From GSA-30 sp036384435 (GTDB lineage Bacteria > Pseudomonadota > Gammaproteobacteria > Xanthomonadales > Rhodanobacteraceae), in assembly GCF_036384435.1 (NCBI RefSeq), contig NZ_DASVMI010000157.1:51165-115164 (forward strand): 64,000 nucleotides of DNA. The letters are read 5' to 3'. Of the stretch, positions 42,799 to 50,197 are shown piece after piece; within the stretch, counting starts at the first letter, position 1, and each line of letters starts with the position of its first letter. The notes beneath the pieces were generated by a model. It was given only the letters and a program-made list of their open reading frames with translations. It made no database searches and was not told the DNA's origin. A program made the position numbers and the translations under genes.

Positions 42799-43194
42799 AT
42801 GAGCACCGCCTTGTCTGAAGCCCGCCTGCTGGAGATGGTCTTTCCCGACCATACCAATCACCTGGGCACGCTGTTCGGTGGACAAGCCCTGGCCTGGATG
42901 GACAAGGCGGCCTTCATCGTGGCCTCCCGCCATGCCCGCCGTACCGTGGTAACCGCGCGCTCGGAGGAAGTGAGCTTCCGCACCCCGGTGCGCAAGGGCC
43001 AACTGGTCGAACTGGTCGCCCGCATCATCAAGGTAGGTCACAGCTCGATGCACGTGGAAGTGGAAATGACCGCCGAAGACCCGCTGACCGGCGACCGTCG
43101 CGTGTGCACCACGGGCCGTTTCGTGATGGTGGCACTCGATTCCAACGGCACGCCTACCGACGTGCCGCCGCTGAAGAATGGCGATATCGTCTGA
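42799..43194 (+). CDS. Hotdog-fold acyl-CoA thioesterase, YciA/BACH type
   Basis: A 131-residue hotdog thioesterase. The start at 42799 gives the family N-terminus STALSEARLLEMVFPDHTNHLGTLFGG; the frame is open far upstream, but that part is antisense to the peptidase gene and meaningless. The motif HTNHLGTLFGGQALAWMDKAA contains the active-site Asn/Asp region and RSEEVSFRTPVRKGQLVEL is the second conserved strand. It hydrolyses acyl-CoAs, with chain specificity not readable. Divergent from the DPP-IV-like gene. Confidence 0.93.
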   Translation: MSTALSEARLLEMVFPDHTNHLGTLFGGQALAWMDKAAFIVASRHARRTVVTARSEEVSFRTPVRKGQLVELVARIIKVGHSSMHVEVEMTAEDPLTGDRRVCTTGRFVMVALDSNGTPTDVPPLKNGDIV

Positions 43195-43244
43195 TCTTGT
43201 CGTGAGGTGTGATCTCAGGGGACGCTGAAAGCCTTTCGATCCAT

Positions 43245-43266
43245 CGTCCCGGCGCAGGCCGGGACG
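43245..43266. repeat. Perfect hairpin, short relative of the 50102 repeat
   Basis: CGTCCCGGC-GCAG-GCCGGGACG, a 9-bp perfect stem. It matches the core of the longer inverted repeat at 50102-50190 (TCATCCCGGCGAAGGCCGGG), a widespread proteobacterial intergenic repeat. No T run follows. Confidence 0.7.
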
Positions 43267-43288
43267 TGAGCGCCTGGGCTTGCAGGTT

Positions 43289-43345
43289 CAGAGCCCCAAT
43301 CTGCGACTGAATCGCAGAGTGCTTCGCCAATGAATTCGCTCCTAC
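43289..43345 (-). repeat. REP-like dispersed repeat, copy B, overlapping a stop codon
   Basis: Reverse complement starts GTAGGAGCGAATTCATTGGC and contains the hairpin CTGCGA-TTCAG-TCGCAG. It aligns without gaps to copy A at 40185. Its head (43342-43345) overlaps the TAG stop of the LysR gene, comparable to the short copy at 12020 that overlaps the desaturase stop. Confidence 0.85.
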
Positions 43346-44253
43346 CGCAGGCCTAGCGGCTCGGCTTCCATCAGCGCCACGAGCCAGTCCACGAATACGC
43401 GCAGCCTTGCCGGCAATTGCTGCTGCCTGGGGTAGAGCACGGTCACAGGCAGGGACGGCGGCGACCAGGCAGACAGGATTTCACGCAGCTGCCCTTTCGC
43501 CAGGTAGGGTTCGATGCGATAGCGCGACATTTGTGCGATACCCAGCCCCGCCATGCAGGCGGCCACATAGGCGTCCGTGCTGCTGACGGTGATGCGGCCG
43601 GGCAGGTCGACCGCGCGCAACTTGCGATTGACTATGAATTCCAGCGATTCGGCCCGGCGAGTGGTCGGCGAAGCCCAGTTCACCGCCAAGTGCCCGTTCT
43701 GCAAGTCGGTCAAATTTTCCGGAACACCGTGCTTGCGCAGGTATCCGGCGCTGGCCACGGTGATCCGCGGCAGCACGCCGACGCGGCGTCCGACCAGCTC
43801 CGAGTTCGCCAGTTCGCCGATACGCAGCACGCAATCGACGCCTTCCTGCACCAGGTTCACGAACCGATCGCCGCTGCTTACGTCCAGGTCGATTTGTGGA
43901 TAGCGCGCAAAGAAGCTCGGTAGCGCCGGCACCACCAGCGTGCGAGCCAGGGAGATCGGCAGGTCGATGCGCAGGCGGCCACGCGGCCCCTGTGCATCGT
44001 CGCGAAAACTACCCTCGACCTCGTCCAGGTCAGCCAACAGGCGCTGGCAGTGCGTGTAATACGTCTCGCCATCACGCGTGACATGGATTCGCCGCGTCGT
44101 TCGTTGCAGCAGCTGCGTGCCCAGCTCTGACTCCAGGCGCTTGATGGCATGGGTGAGGGTGGCGCGAGGAAGATTCATGTCGTCAGCGGCGCGGGTAAAG
44201 CTGCGCAGCTGGACGATCCGGGTGAATACGCGCATGGCGTGCAGGCGGTCCAT
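43342..44253 (-). CDS. LysR-family transcriptional regulator
   Basis: A 303-residue regulator with the HTH in RSFTRAADDMNLPRATLTHAI and an effector domain starting GRLRIDLPISLARTLVVPAL. Sequence type is that of the large AaeR/PgrR/DmlR-like branch of single-gene regulators next to oxidoreductases. Divergent from an aldo/keto reductase gene; an exact 9-bp dyad lies between them and is the likely operator. The stop codon is supplied by a REP-like repeat. Confidence 0.93.
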   Translation of the reverse strand: MDRLHAMRVFTRIVQLRSFTRAADDMNLPRATLTHAIKRLESELGTQLLQRTTRRIHVTRDGETYYTHCQRLLADLDEVEGSFRDDAQGPRGRLRIDLPISLARTLVVPALPSFFARYPQIDLDVSSGDRFVNLVQEGVDCVLRIGELANSELVGRRVGVLPRITVASAGYLRKHGVPENLTDLQNGHLAVNWASPTTRRAESLEFIVNRKLRAVDLPGRITVSSTDAYVAACMAGLGIAQMSRYRIEPYLAKGQLREILSAWSPPSLPVTVLYPRQQQLPARLRVFVDWLVALMEAEPLGLR

Positions 44254-44280
44254 GCCGATTATTTATCAATTTGGAACAGA

Positions 44281-44310
44281 CTTGTCGATTATTGGCTATT
44301 TATCGACAAG
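44281..44310. promoter_or_regulatory. LysR-type operator dyad
   Basis: CTTGTCGAT (44281-44289) and ATCGACAAG (44302-44310) are exact reverse complements with a 12-nt A+T-rich spacer, embedded in the divergent LysR/aldo-keto reductase promoter region. The T-N11-A type architecture suits a LysR recognition site. Position is 28 nt from the regulator start and 57 nt from the reductase start. Confidence 0.7.
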
Positions 44311-44366
44311 CGGTATGAGCGAAGAATAGCCCGGTTTCGTCCCCTCCTCCCCTCAAGGAAAGAACC

Positions 44367-45374
44367 ATGCTCAATACCTCACTCGAACAACGCGCGCTTG
44401 GCACGCAGGGCCTGAAGGTTTCGGTCGAAGGCCTGGGCTGCATGGGCATGAGCGACTTCTACGGCTCGTTCGACGACAGCGAATCGATTGCCACCATCCA
44501 CCACGCGCTGGAGCTGGGCGTCAATTTTCTCGACACAGCTGATATGTACGGCCCGCACACCAATGAAATGCTGGTCGGCAAGGCCATTGCCGATCGCCGT
44601 GATCGCGTGGTGCTGGCGACCAAGTTCGGCATCTTGCGTGATCCCTCCAACCCGCAGGCACGGGGCGTGAGCGGACGACCGGAATACGTGCGTTCCTCGT
44701 GCGATGCCAGCCTCAAGCGTCTGGGCGTGGATCATATCGATCTTTACTACCAGCATCGTGTGGATCTGGACGTGCCGATCGAAGAGACCGTGGGCGCCAT
44801 GGCCGAACTGGTCAAGGCGGGTAAGGTGCGTTACCTGGGCTTGTCCGAGGCCGGCGCCAAGACGATCGAGCGCGCGCACGCGGTGCATCCGATCAGTGCA
44901 TTGCAGGTGGAATATTCCCTGTGGACACGCGATCCGGAAGCCAACGGCATGCTCGATGCCTGCCGCCGCCTGGGCATCGGCCTGGTGGCTTATTCCCCGC
45001 TGGGTCGCGGTTTCCTCACGGGCCAGATCACCTCGCCTGATGATTTCGAAGCCGACGATTATCGCCGCCTTAGCCCTCGGTTCCAGGGTGAGAATTTTGC
45101 GCGCAACCTGGAACTGGTCGCCAAGGTGAAGGCGCTGGCCGAGCGCAAGGGGTGCACGCCGGGCCAGCTGGCGTTGGCATGGGTGCATGCGCAAGGTAAG
45201 GATATCGTGTCGATTCCCGGCACCAAGCGTCGCAAATACCTGGAAGAGAATGTCGGAGCACTGAAGGTGTCATTGAACGACGCCGAGCGTGGTGAGATCG
45301 AAGCCGCATTCCCGGCAGATGCCGCTGCGGGCACGCGCTATCCCGAAGCGATGATGCAGCGGGTCAATGTGTGA
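44367..45374 (+). CDS. Aldo/keto reductase
   Basis: A 335-residue NADPH-dependent (alpha/beta)8 oxidoreductase. The catalytic tetrad is visible as D and Y in NFLDTADMYGPH, K in VVLATKFG and H in DLYYQHRVD. The C-terminal nucleotide segment VSIPGTKRRKYLEEN is conserved. It resembles the YajO/AKR13-like group that reduces aldehydes or quinones. AAGGAAAG ribosome site. Very probably induced through the adjacent LysR regulator. Confidence 0.94.
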   Translation: MLNTSLEQRALGTQGLKVSVEGLGCMGMSDFYGSFDDSESIATIHHALELGVNFLDTADMYGPHTNEMLVGKAIADRRDRVVLATKFGILRDPSNPQARGVSGRPEYVRSSCDASLKRLGVDHIDLYYQHRVDLDVPIEETVGAMAELVKAGKVRYLGLSEAGAKTIERAHAVHPISALQVEYSLWTRDPEANGMLDACRRLGIGLVAYSPLGRGFLTGQITSPDDFEADDYRRLSPRFQGENFARNLELVAKVKALAERKGCTPGQLALAWVHAQGKDIVSIPGTKRRKYLEENVGALKVSLNDAERGEIEAAFPADAAAGTRYPEAMMQRVNV

Positions 45375-45425
45375 TCGCATGGCTTGAAACGCTTTGCCGC
45401 ATCTGAACGGCCGCTTCACGCACGC

Positions 45426-45458
45426 CCCCTCTCTCCCGGCTGAGCCGGGAGAGAGGGG
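45426..45458. repeat. Perfect 15-bp hairpin
   Basis: CCCCTCTCTCCCGGC (45426-45440), loop TGA, GCCGGGAGAGAGGGG (45444-45458). It follows the aldo/keto reductase by 50 nt. Such C/T-G/A hairpins are common intergenic repeats in xanthomonads and may act as transcript ends although no T run is present. Confidence 0.75.
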
Positions 45459-46132
45459 CTTGAAGCGTGAGATCGTATCCTGGGCGTCAGTGCTGGATTC
45501 GAATCAGGCATGGCTCCGTGCATGGGCAGCCTGGTAGCAGCAAATTCATTAGCAGATGGGAGGTTTTAGACCCTCCATGCCGAACCGGCTTCCACGCGCG
45601 AGCTTGGCCACCCGCGAAGCAATCGCGCTTCGACCGAAAGCTTGTCATCGCAGACCATCACGCAAACAGCAGCTTGCTTGACTGGCGCATCGTGGTTTTG
45701 GCCGATATGTCATTACGTTGCAGAATGTGTGCGGCTCCCAAAAAGCGGGAGTAGAATCCGCGCCGTCATCATCGCAAGGCGCGCATGAGGTGCGCTCATG
45801 AAGGCCGCAGGCGTTACTTCCCCTCCTGTCATCCAGGTCGTCAGCGGCGACGGGCGGCGATTGATCGCTTCCACGGGCTAGCGACGTTCCTCACTGATTT
45901 CGATGCAGCCTGGTCTGCACCGATCAAATATGTCGCGAACCTTGCAGCGACGCAGAATGCAGGTCGAGGAAGACGCATGAATTTACGCTTTGTCGACGTG
46001 CCCCCACCGCTGCGCAATCATCCACTTCCGGCACTGTCCCACGCTTAAACCGGCGGCGCACGATGTGCCGGCACGTCATTGAACCGGCCCGTAGCGCCCT
46101 TATCATCGGCACAAACCACAGGTAGATAAGCC
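45459..46132. other. Non-coding stretch without recognisable gene
   Basis: About 670 nt with only short frames on both strands that do not look like proteins and lack ribosome sites. I see no tRNA, attC or transposase remnant. A short G+C-rich segment GGCGCGCATGAGGTGCGCTC near 45778 could form a hairpin. The promoter of the DUF2076 gene should be near the right end. Confidence 0.4.
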
Positions 46133-46774
46133 ATGACTCCGCAAGAACAACAGCTCCTTGAAGATTTCCTGCAGCGCTTGTCGGCCGTCCAGGGCGCCGC
46201 CAAGGACCCGCAAGCCGATGCGTTGATCCAGCGATACCTGTCCGCTCATCCGGATGCGTTGTACCTGCTTGTCCAGCGTTGCCTGTTGCAGCAGCACGCA
46301 CTCGATACGGCCAAGGCACAGATTGCGCAACTCCAGCAGGCCCAGCAGCAGGGCGGTGCAAGTTTCCTGGGGGGGCAGCAGCAAGGCTGGGCTCAGCCGC
46401 AGCAACCGATGCCTCCGCCCATGCCGCAGCAGGCACCTGCCCCCACCTGGCGTGATCGCCTGTTCGGTGGCGGCGCCCCCCAGCAGCCGAGTGCGGCACC
46501 GAGTTTCCTGGCTAGCGCAGCCACCACCGCGGCAGGCGTCGCCGGCGGCATGTTCCTGTTCGACGGTATCGAAAACCTGCTCGGCGGCCATCACGGCGGC
46601 GGCTTGTTCGGCAGTGGCCAGCAGCCGGAGGTGATCGAGAACATCACCGAAAACAACTTCTACGACGATGGCAATCGTGGCGACAACTTCAACGCTGGTA
46701 ACAACGATTTCAACAGCGATTTTGCCGACGATAACTTCGATGACAGCAGTTTTGACGACAGCAGCTGGTCGTAA
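46133..46774 (+). CDS. DUF2076 family protein
   Basis: A 213-residue protein with the DUF2076 N-terminus (MTPQEQQLLEDFLQRLSAVQ, then DALYLLVQRCLLQQHAL). A Gln/Pro-rich stretch follows (about 70-110), then SFLASAATTAAGVAGGMFLFDG, a hydrophobic helix conserved in the family, then a Gly/His segment and a very acidic, Asn/Asp-rich repeated C-terminus (NFNAGNNDFNSDF, DDNFDDSSFDDSSWS). Family members are annotated as possible periplasmic ligand-binding or envelope proteins; function is not established. Followed by a strong terminator. Confidence 0.88.
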   Translation: MTPQEQQLLEDFLQRLSAVQGAAKDPQADALIQRYLSAHPDALYLLVQRCLLQQHALDTAKAQIAQLQQAQQQGGASFLGGQQQGWAQPQQPMPPPMPQQAPAPTWRDRLFGGGAPQQPSAAPSFLASAATTAAGVAGGMFLFDGIENLLGGHHGGGLFGSGQQPEVIENITENNFYDDGNRGDNFNAGNNDFNSDFADDNFDDSSFDDSSWS

Positions 46775-46789
46775 CCGACGCGGTAACCG

Positions 46790-46821
46790 AAAAAGGCCTG
46801 GCATCATGCCAGGCCTTTTTT
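46790..46821. terminator. Bidirectional rho-independent terminator
   Basis: Run of A, stem AAGGCCTGGC, loop ATCAT, GCCAGGCCTT, then T run. It separates the convergent DUF2076 gene and the TonB-domain gene and should serve both. Confidence 0.92.
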
Positions 46822-46833
46822 AGCCGCCGTCGA

Positions 46834-47685
46834 TCAGGAACTTCCGAGCGGCGTGGTTAATTTGAGGCTATCGTCAACCAGGAAAGTCCCGCCATTAGGC
46901 AGCGCGTCATTGAACGCTCCCATCTTGTGCTGATTCTTGTAGTCCTCGAACCAGGGCACTGACTCGTGCGGGCCCGGAATATAGCCTACCCATTGGCCAT
47001 AGTGATCCAGTTTGGCGCCGAGTACGTTGAGGTTGTAGTTGACCGGTACGCGCACCAGGTAAAACGGTGCATTGGCGCTCTTGCCCTGCGTGGGAATGTT
47101 ATAGGTCCATGCCATGGCCGCCTTGATTGCACTATCGGCCAATGCCTTGCGCCAGCGTGTCATGCCGGCATCGGTGTCCACGACTTCCAGGTTTACTTGT
47201 TCGGCTGCTGCATCGGTAACGTGTCCATCTTTGCCCACACGTACGAGCAGGAACACCGTGCCAGCGACGCGTCCCCTGATCGCAGCTTCAGGATAGCGCG
47301 GTGGCTGCATCTGCTTGCTGCTGATCCTTTCATTATCCGGATGGTATTCACCAAAGTTGGCACCCGCGATGGATACGGTGTAATTGCCATTGCCATCTGG
47401 TTTGGCGAGCATGCGAATGCTCATTTTCGCCGTGATTGGCGCGGCATTGGGTGGCATCTGGAAATGCCAGGCCTGCGTACCACGTTTGATCAGGTCCGTG
47501 ACCATGGCGGGCACTTCATCGGCATGGTCCAGCGTATAGGAGCTGACCGAGCCGTCCGGAGCGACCTGGATGTTGCCAGTGACCAGCATGCTTGCCTCGG
47601 CCTGCTTGCGCAGGGCCTGCGGGCTTGTCGCCATGGCCGTCGCGGCCAGCACAAGTGATACACACGTTGCGAGCAAACGTTTCAT
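46834..47685 (-). CDS. Periplasmic protein with TonB C-terminal-like domain, paralogue 2
   Basis: A 283-residue exported protein. The start at 47685, after GGGAG/AAGGA, gives a signal peptide (KRLLATCVSLVLAATAMA); the frame upstream is open but meaningless. Residues about 130-230 contain a TonB-C-like pattern (PPRYPEAAIRGRVAGTVFLL, VRVGKDGHVTDAAAEQVNL). No transmembrane anchor or Pro-rich linker of a true TonB is seen, so it is probably a periplasmic protein that borrowed the domain. It lies 23 nt after its tandem paralogue and both form an operon. Confidence 0.78.
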   Translation of the reverse strand: MKRLLATCVSLVLAATAMATSPQALRKQAEASMLVTGNIQVAPDGSVSSYTLDHADEVPAMVTDLIKRGTQAWHFQMPPNAAPITAKMSIRMLAKPDGNGNYTVSIAGANFGEYHPDNERISSKQMQPPRYPEAAIRGRVAGTVFLLVRVGKDGHVTDAAAEQVNLEVVDTDAGMTRWRKALADSAIKAAMAWTYNIPTQGKSANAPFYLVRVPVNYNLNVLGAKLDHYGQWVGYIPGPHESVPWFEDYKNQHKMGAFNDALPNGGTFLVDDSLKLTTPLGSS

Positions 47686-47708
47686 TCCTTGACTCCCTTT
47701 GTTTTGCA

Positions 47709-48545
47709 TCAACCCTGGTTCAATGGTGTGGTCAGTACCGGTCCGGTACCCACCAGCGAAGGCGTTTCTTCCGATGAGGTGTCCACTGCACCGGCGATGC
47801 TGGCACGATAAGCGGCCAGCCACGGAATCTCCTGCCTCGGGCCGGGGATATAAGCCATCCAACCATCCTTGTCCGGCAAGCCCTGGTCGCGCATGTGGAA
47901 ATTGACCGGCACTCGCACCACCCACGACGCGTCGTTGGCGTGCGGCCCTTGCGTAGGAAGATTGAAGGTCCAGTTCTGTGCCGCGCGCATCGCCGCGTCG
48001 CCGAGCACGGTGCGCAGCGTGCGCATATCGCTATCGGAGCTGACGGACGTGAGGTCCACCTGGGCGACCGCCGCGTCGGTCACGTGACCGCTGCGGTCCA
48101 CGCGCAACATCAGATATGCGATGCCTCCGGCCTTGGCATGGCGAGCCATGTCTGGATACTTTGGCCACTGGCGATCCTTGAAGCTGATGCTGCTGGCCGG
48201 GTCCTTCTCGCCGAAATTGGCGCCCACGATGGACACGCCAAAGTTGCCATCGCCCACGGGTTTGGCGACCAGGCGCAATAGCATCGATGTCTTGCCAGGA
48301 AGGGTGCCGCCGTCCTGCGCCTTGAAACGCCAGGTGGCGACATTGCGCTTGATCAGATCGGCGATCTCCGGCTGGAGATCCTGTCGGTCCAGGGCGTATG
48401 AACTAACCGAGCCATCGGCAGCCAGCTCGAGCGAGCCGGTAAGCATCATGCTCGCCTCCACGGACTTGCGCGCGGATACCGCACCGACAACTTGGGTGCT
48501 ACCGATAAAACCGACGCACAACAACACTGCGGCCCAGCGCTTCAT
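47709..48545 (-). CDS. Periplasmic protein with TonB C-terminal-like domain, paralogue 1
   Basis: A 278-residue exported protein (signal KRWAAVLLCVGFIGSTQVVGA). It shares the whole architecture with its downstream neighbour: an N-terminal block (ASMMLTGSLELAADGSVSSY against ASMLVTGNIQVAPDGSVSSY), the TonB-C-like block (KYPDMARHAKAGGIAYLMLR, VDRSGHVTDAAVAQVDL), WTFNLPTQG against WTYNIPTQG, and GWMAYIPGPRQEIPWL against QWVGYIPGPHESVPWF. A tandem duplication is clear. Function unknown; both could be secreted envelope proteins. Confidence 0.78.
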   Translation of the reverse strand: MKRWAAVLLCVGFIGSTQVVGAVSARKSVEASMMLTGSLELAADGSVSSYALDRQDLQPEIADLIKRNVATWRFKAQDGGTLPGKTSMLLRLVAKPVGDGNFGVSIVGANFGEKDPASSISFKDRQWPKYPDMARHAKAGGIAYLMLRVDRSGHVTDAAVAQVDLTSVSSDSDMRTLRTVLGDAAMRAAQNWTFNLPTQGPHANDASWVVRVPVNFHMRDQGLPDKDGWMAYIPGPRQEIPWLAAYRASIAGAVDTSSEETPSLVGTGPVLTTPLNQG

Positions 48546-48640
48546 CCTTCGCCCCCCGATACCTGTCCGGTTCGCGGGAGTATGCGCCTGTCGCGTCGCA
48601 ATTACATGACGGGGGCGCAAGCCGGCCCCGTCATGGGTAC

Positions 48641-49657
48641 TCAGAACGACATGTCGAACGCCACTTCACCCTGCACACCGACCTGGTAGGCCGAGACGCG
48701 GCGCTCGAAGAAGTTGGTCACTTCCTGCACGTCTTGCAGGTCCATGAAGTCGAACGGATTCTTGGTGCCGTACTTCTTGGGCAGGTCCAACTGGGTCAGG
48801 CGCTGGTCGGCGCAATATTCCAGGTAAGCCCGCATATCGGCGACCGACAGGCCGGCCACGCCGCCCGACAACACGTCACTGGCGAACTGTGTTTCGCAGG
48901 CAATGGCTTCCTCCATCATCTGTTCCACCTGCTCGCGCATCGTCTCGTCGAACAGCTCGGGCTCTTCCTCGCGTACCTTGCGCACCACGGCGAAGGCAAA
49001 CGCCATGTGGCCCGATTCGTCGCGGAACACCCAGTTGGTACCCGAGGCCAGGCCATGCAGCAGGCCGCGCGAACGCAGGAAATATACATAGGCGAACGCG
49101 GCATAGAAGAACAAGCCTTCGATGCAGGCGGCAAAACAGATCAGGTTCAACAGGAACTGCCGCCGCTGTTCGCGCGTCTCCAGGCGCTGCACATGCTGGA
49201 TCGAGTCGATCCACTTGAAGCAGAACTCGCCCTTCTGGCGGATCGAAGGAATATTCTCGATCGCCGCGAACGCCTTGTTGCGCTCGTTCGGATCAGGGAT
49301 ATAAGTGTCGAGCAGCGTCAGGTAGAACTGTACGTGCAGTGCTTCCTCGAACAACTGGCGCGAGAGATACATACGCGCTTCGGGGGCGTTGATGTGCTGG
49401 TAGAGATTCAACACCAGATTGTTCGCCACGATCGTGTCGCCGGTGGCGAAGAACGCGACCAGGCGATGAATCAGGTGGCGATCGGCATCGGACATCTTCG
49501 ACTTCAGGTCGGTGACGTCGAGCGAGAAATCGACTTCCTCCACCGTCCAGGTGTTCTTGATCGCGTTGCGATACATCTCATAGAACTCAGGGTAGCGCAT
49601 CGGGCGAAGGGTGAGTTCGAAGCCTGGATCGAGAATGTGCTGGGTTGTGGTTGACAT
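48641..49657 (-). CDS. nrdB: Ribonucleoside-diphosphate reductase class Ia, beta subunit
   Basis: A 338-residue R2 protein that houses the diferric-tyrosyl radical. The iron-ligand helices are visible as LFEEALHVQFY and FFATGDTIVANN, followed by CFAACIEGLFFYAAFAYVYF and VFRDESGHMAFAF. It ends in AFDMSF, the flexible C-terminal tail that binds NrdA. It works with NrdA (50198-52708) to make deoxyribonucleotides aerobically. The 540-nt gap to nrdA is filled by a GIY-YIG pseudogene on the other strand and a hairpin repeat, so cotranscription with nrdA is possible but interrupted. Confidence 0.95.
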   Translation of the reverse strand: MSTTTQHILDPGFELTLRPMRYPEFYEMYRNAIKNTWTVEEVDFSLDVTDLKSKMSDADRHLIHRLVAFFATGDTIVANNLVLNLYQHINAPEARMYLSRQLFEEALHVQFYLTLLDTYIPDPNERNKAFAAIENIPSIRQKGEFCFKWIDSIQHVQRLETREQRRQFLLNLICFAACIEGLFFYAAFAYVYFLRSRGLLHGLASGTNWVFRDESGHMAFAFAVVRKVREEEPELFDETMREQVEQMMEEAIACETQFASDVLSGGVAGLSVADMRAYLEYCADQRLTQLDLPKKYGTKNPFDFMDLQDVQEVTNFFERRVSAYQVGVQGEVAFDMSF

Positions 49658-49776
49658 AAATGGCCTTTCTTATAGATGGCGCTTCAGTCACAGGGGGCTG
49701 CGGGATTCGTCGGGATGACGCGACGAGGCAGCGATAGATGACTGATGCCAGATTTTATTTGAGCGATACCACGAGC

Positions 49777-50085
49777 ATGTCACGAGAACCTTGCGTCTAC
49801 ATGCTTGCGACTGAAAGAAACGGAACTCTCTACGTAGGTGTTACTTCGAATCTGGTGCAGCGGGTTTGGCAGCATCGGGAAGCTTTTGTCGAGGGTCTTA
49901 CCAGCCGCTACAACATCCACAGGCTTGTCTGGTAAGAGCGACACGACATCATGGAGTCGGCGATCCTGCGCGGAAAAAGCGTTGAAATCCTGGCGGCGCG
50001 CCTGAAAGCTGAAACTTATTGAAGACGCCAACCCTTGCTCGCGTGATCTTTAAGACCTTATCTGGCCGCCAATCTTCTCTCCGTC
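49777..50085 (+). pseudogene. Broken GIY-YIG nuclease-family gene
   Basis: From ATG 49777 the translation SREPCVYMLATERNGTLYVG followed by VTSNLVQRVWQHRE is a GIY-YIG domain of the small YhbQ/UPF0213 type (normal start CVYILASxxNGTLYIGVT). A TAA at 49933 follows RYNIHRLVW, where the family continues with a YE..D-type helix. After it the same frame still reads RHDIMESAILRGKS and then the match moves one frame on (ALKSWRRA, then KLKLIEDANP, DLIWP) with more stops. So at least one nonsense change and one frameshift have destroyed it. It lies between nrdB and nrdA on the opposite strand. Confidence 0.85.
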
Positions 50086-50101
50086 CGAACCCTGACCGGA
50101 T

Positions 50102-50190
50102 CGTCATCCCGGCGAAGGCCGGGATCCAGTGTCTTTGCTCTTTATCGAACGGGCGAAAGACACTGGACCCCGGCCTTCGCCGGGGCGACG
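50102..50190. repeat. Long inverted repeat (35-nt arms)
   Basis: Left arm 50102-50136 (core TCCCGGCGAAGGCCGGGATC, then CAGTGTCTTT) pairs with right arm 50156-50190 (AAAGACACTG, then core CCCCGGCCTTCGCCGGGG) with only a few mismatches and a 19-nt loop. Each arm is itself a small dyad. This is a widespread proteobacterial intergenic repeat. It lies 7 nt beyond the nrdA stop and may end or stabilise that transcript. Confidence 0.85.
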
Positions 50191-50197
50191 TGAGGCG

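Noticed and set aside
45426..45458. Hairpin considered as part of a CRISPR array
   Set aside because: There is only one unit, with no regularly spaced repeats or spacers nearby. No CRISPR-like array was found in the window.
45785..46048. 87-residue frame in the gap before DUF2076
   Set aside because: No ribosome site, no recognisable motif, and composition like random sequence.
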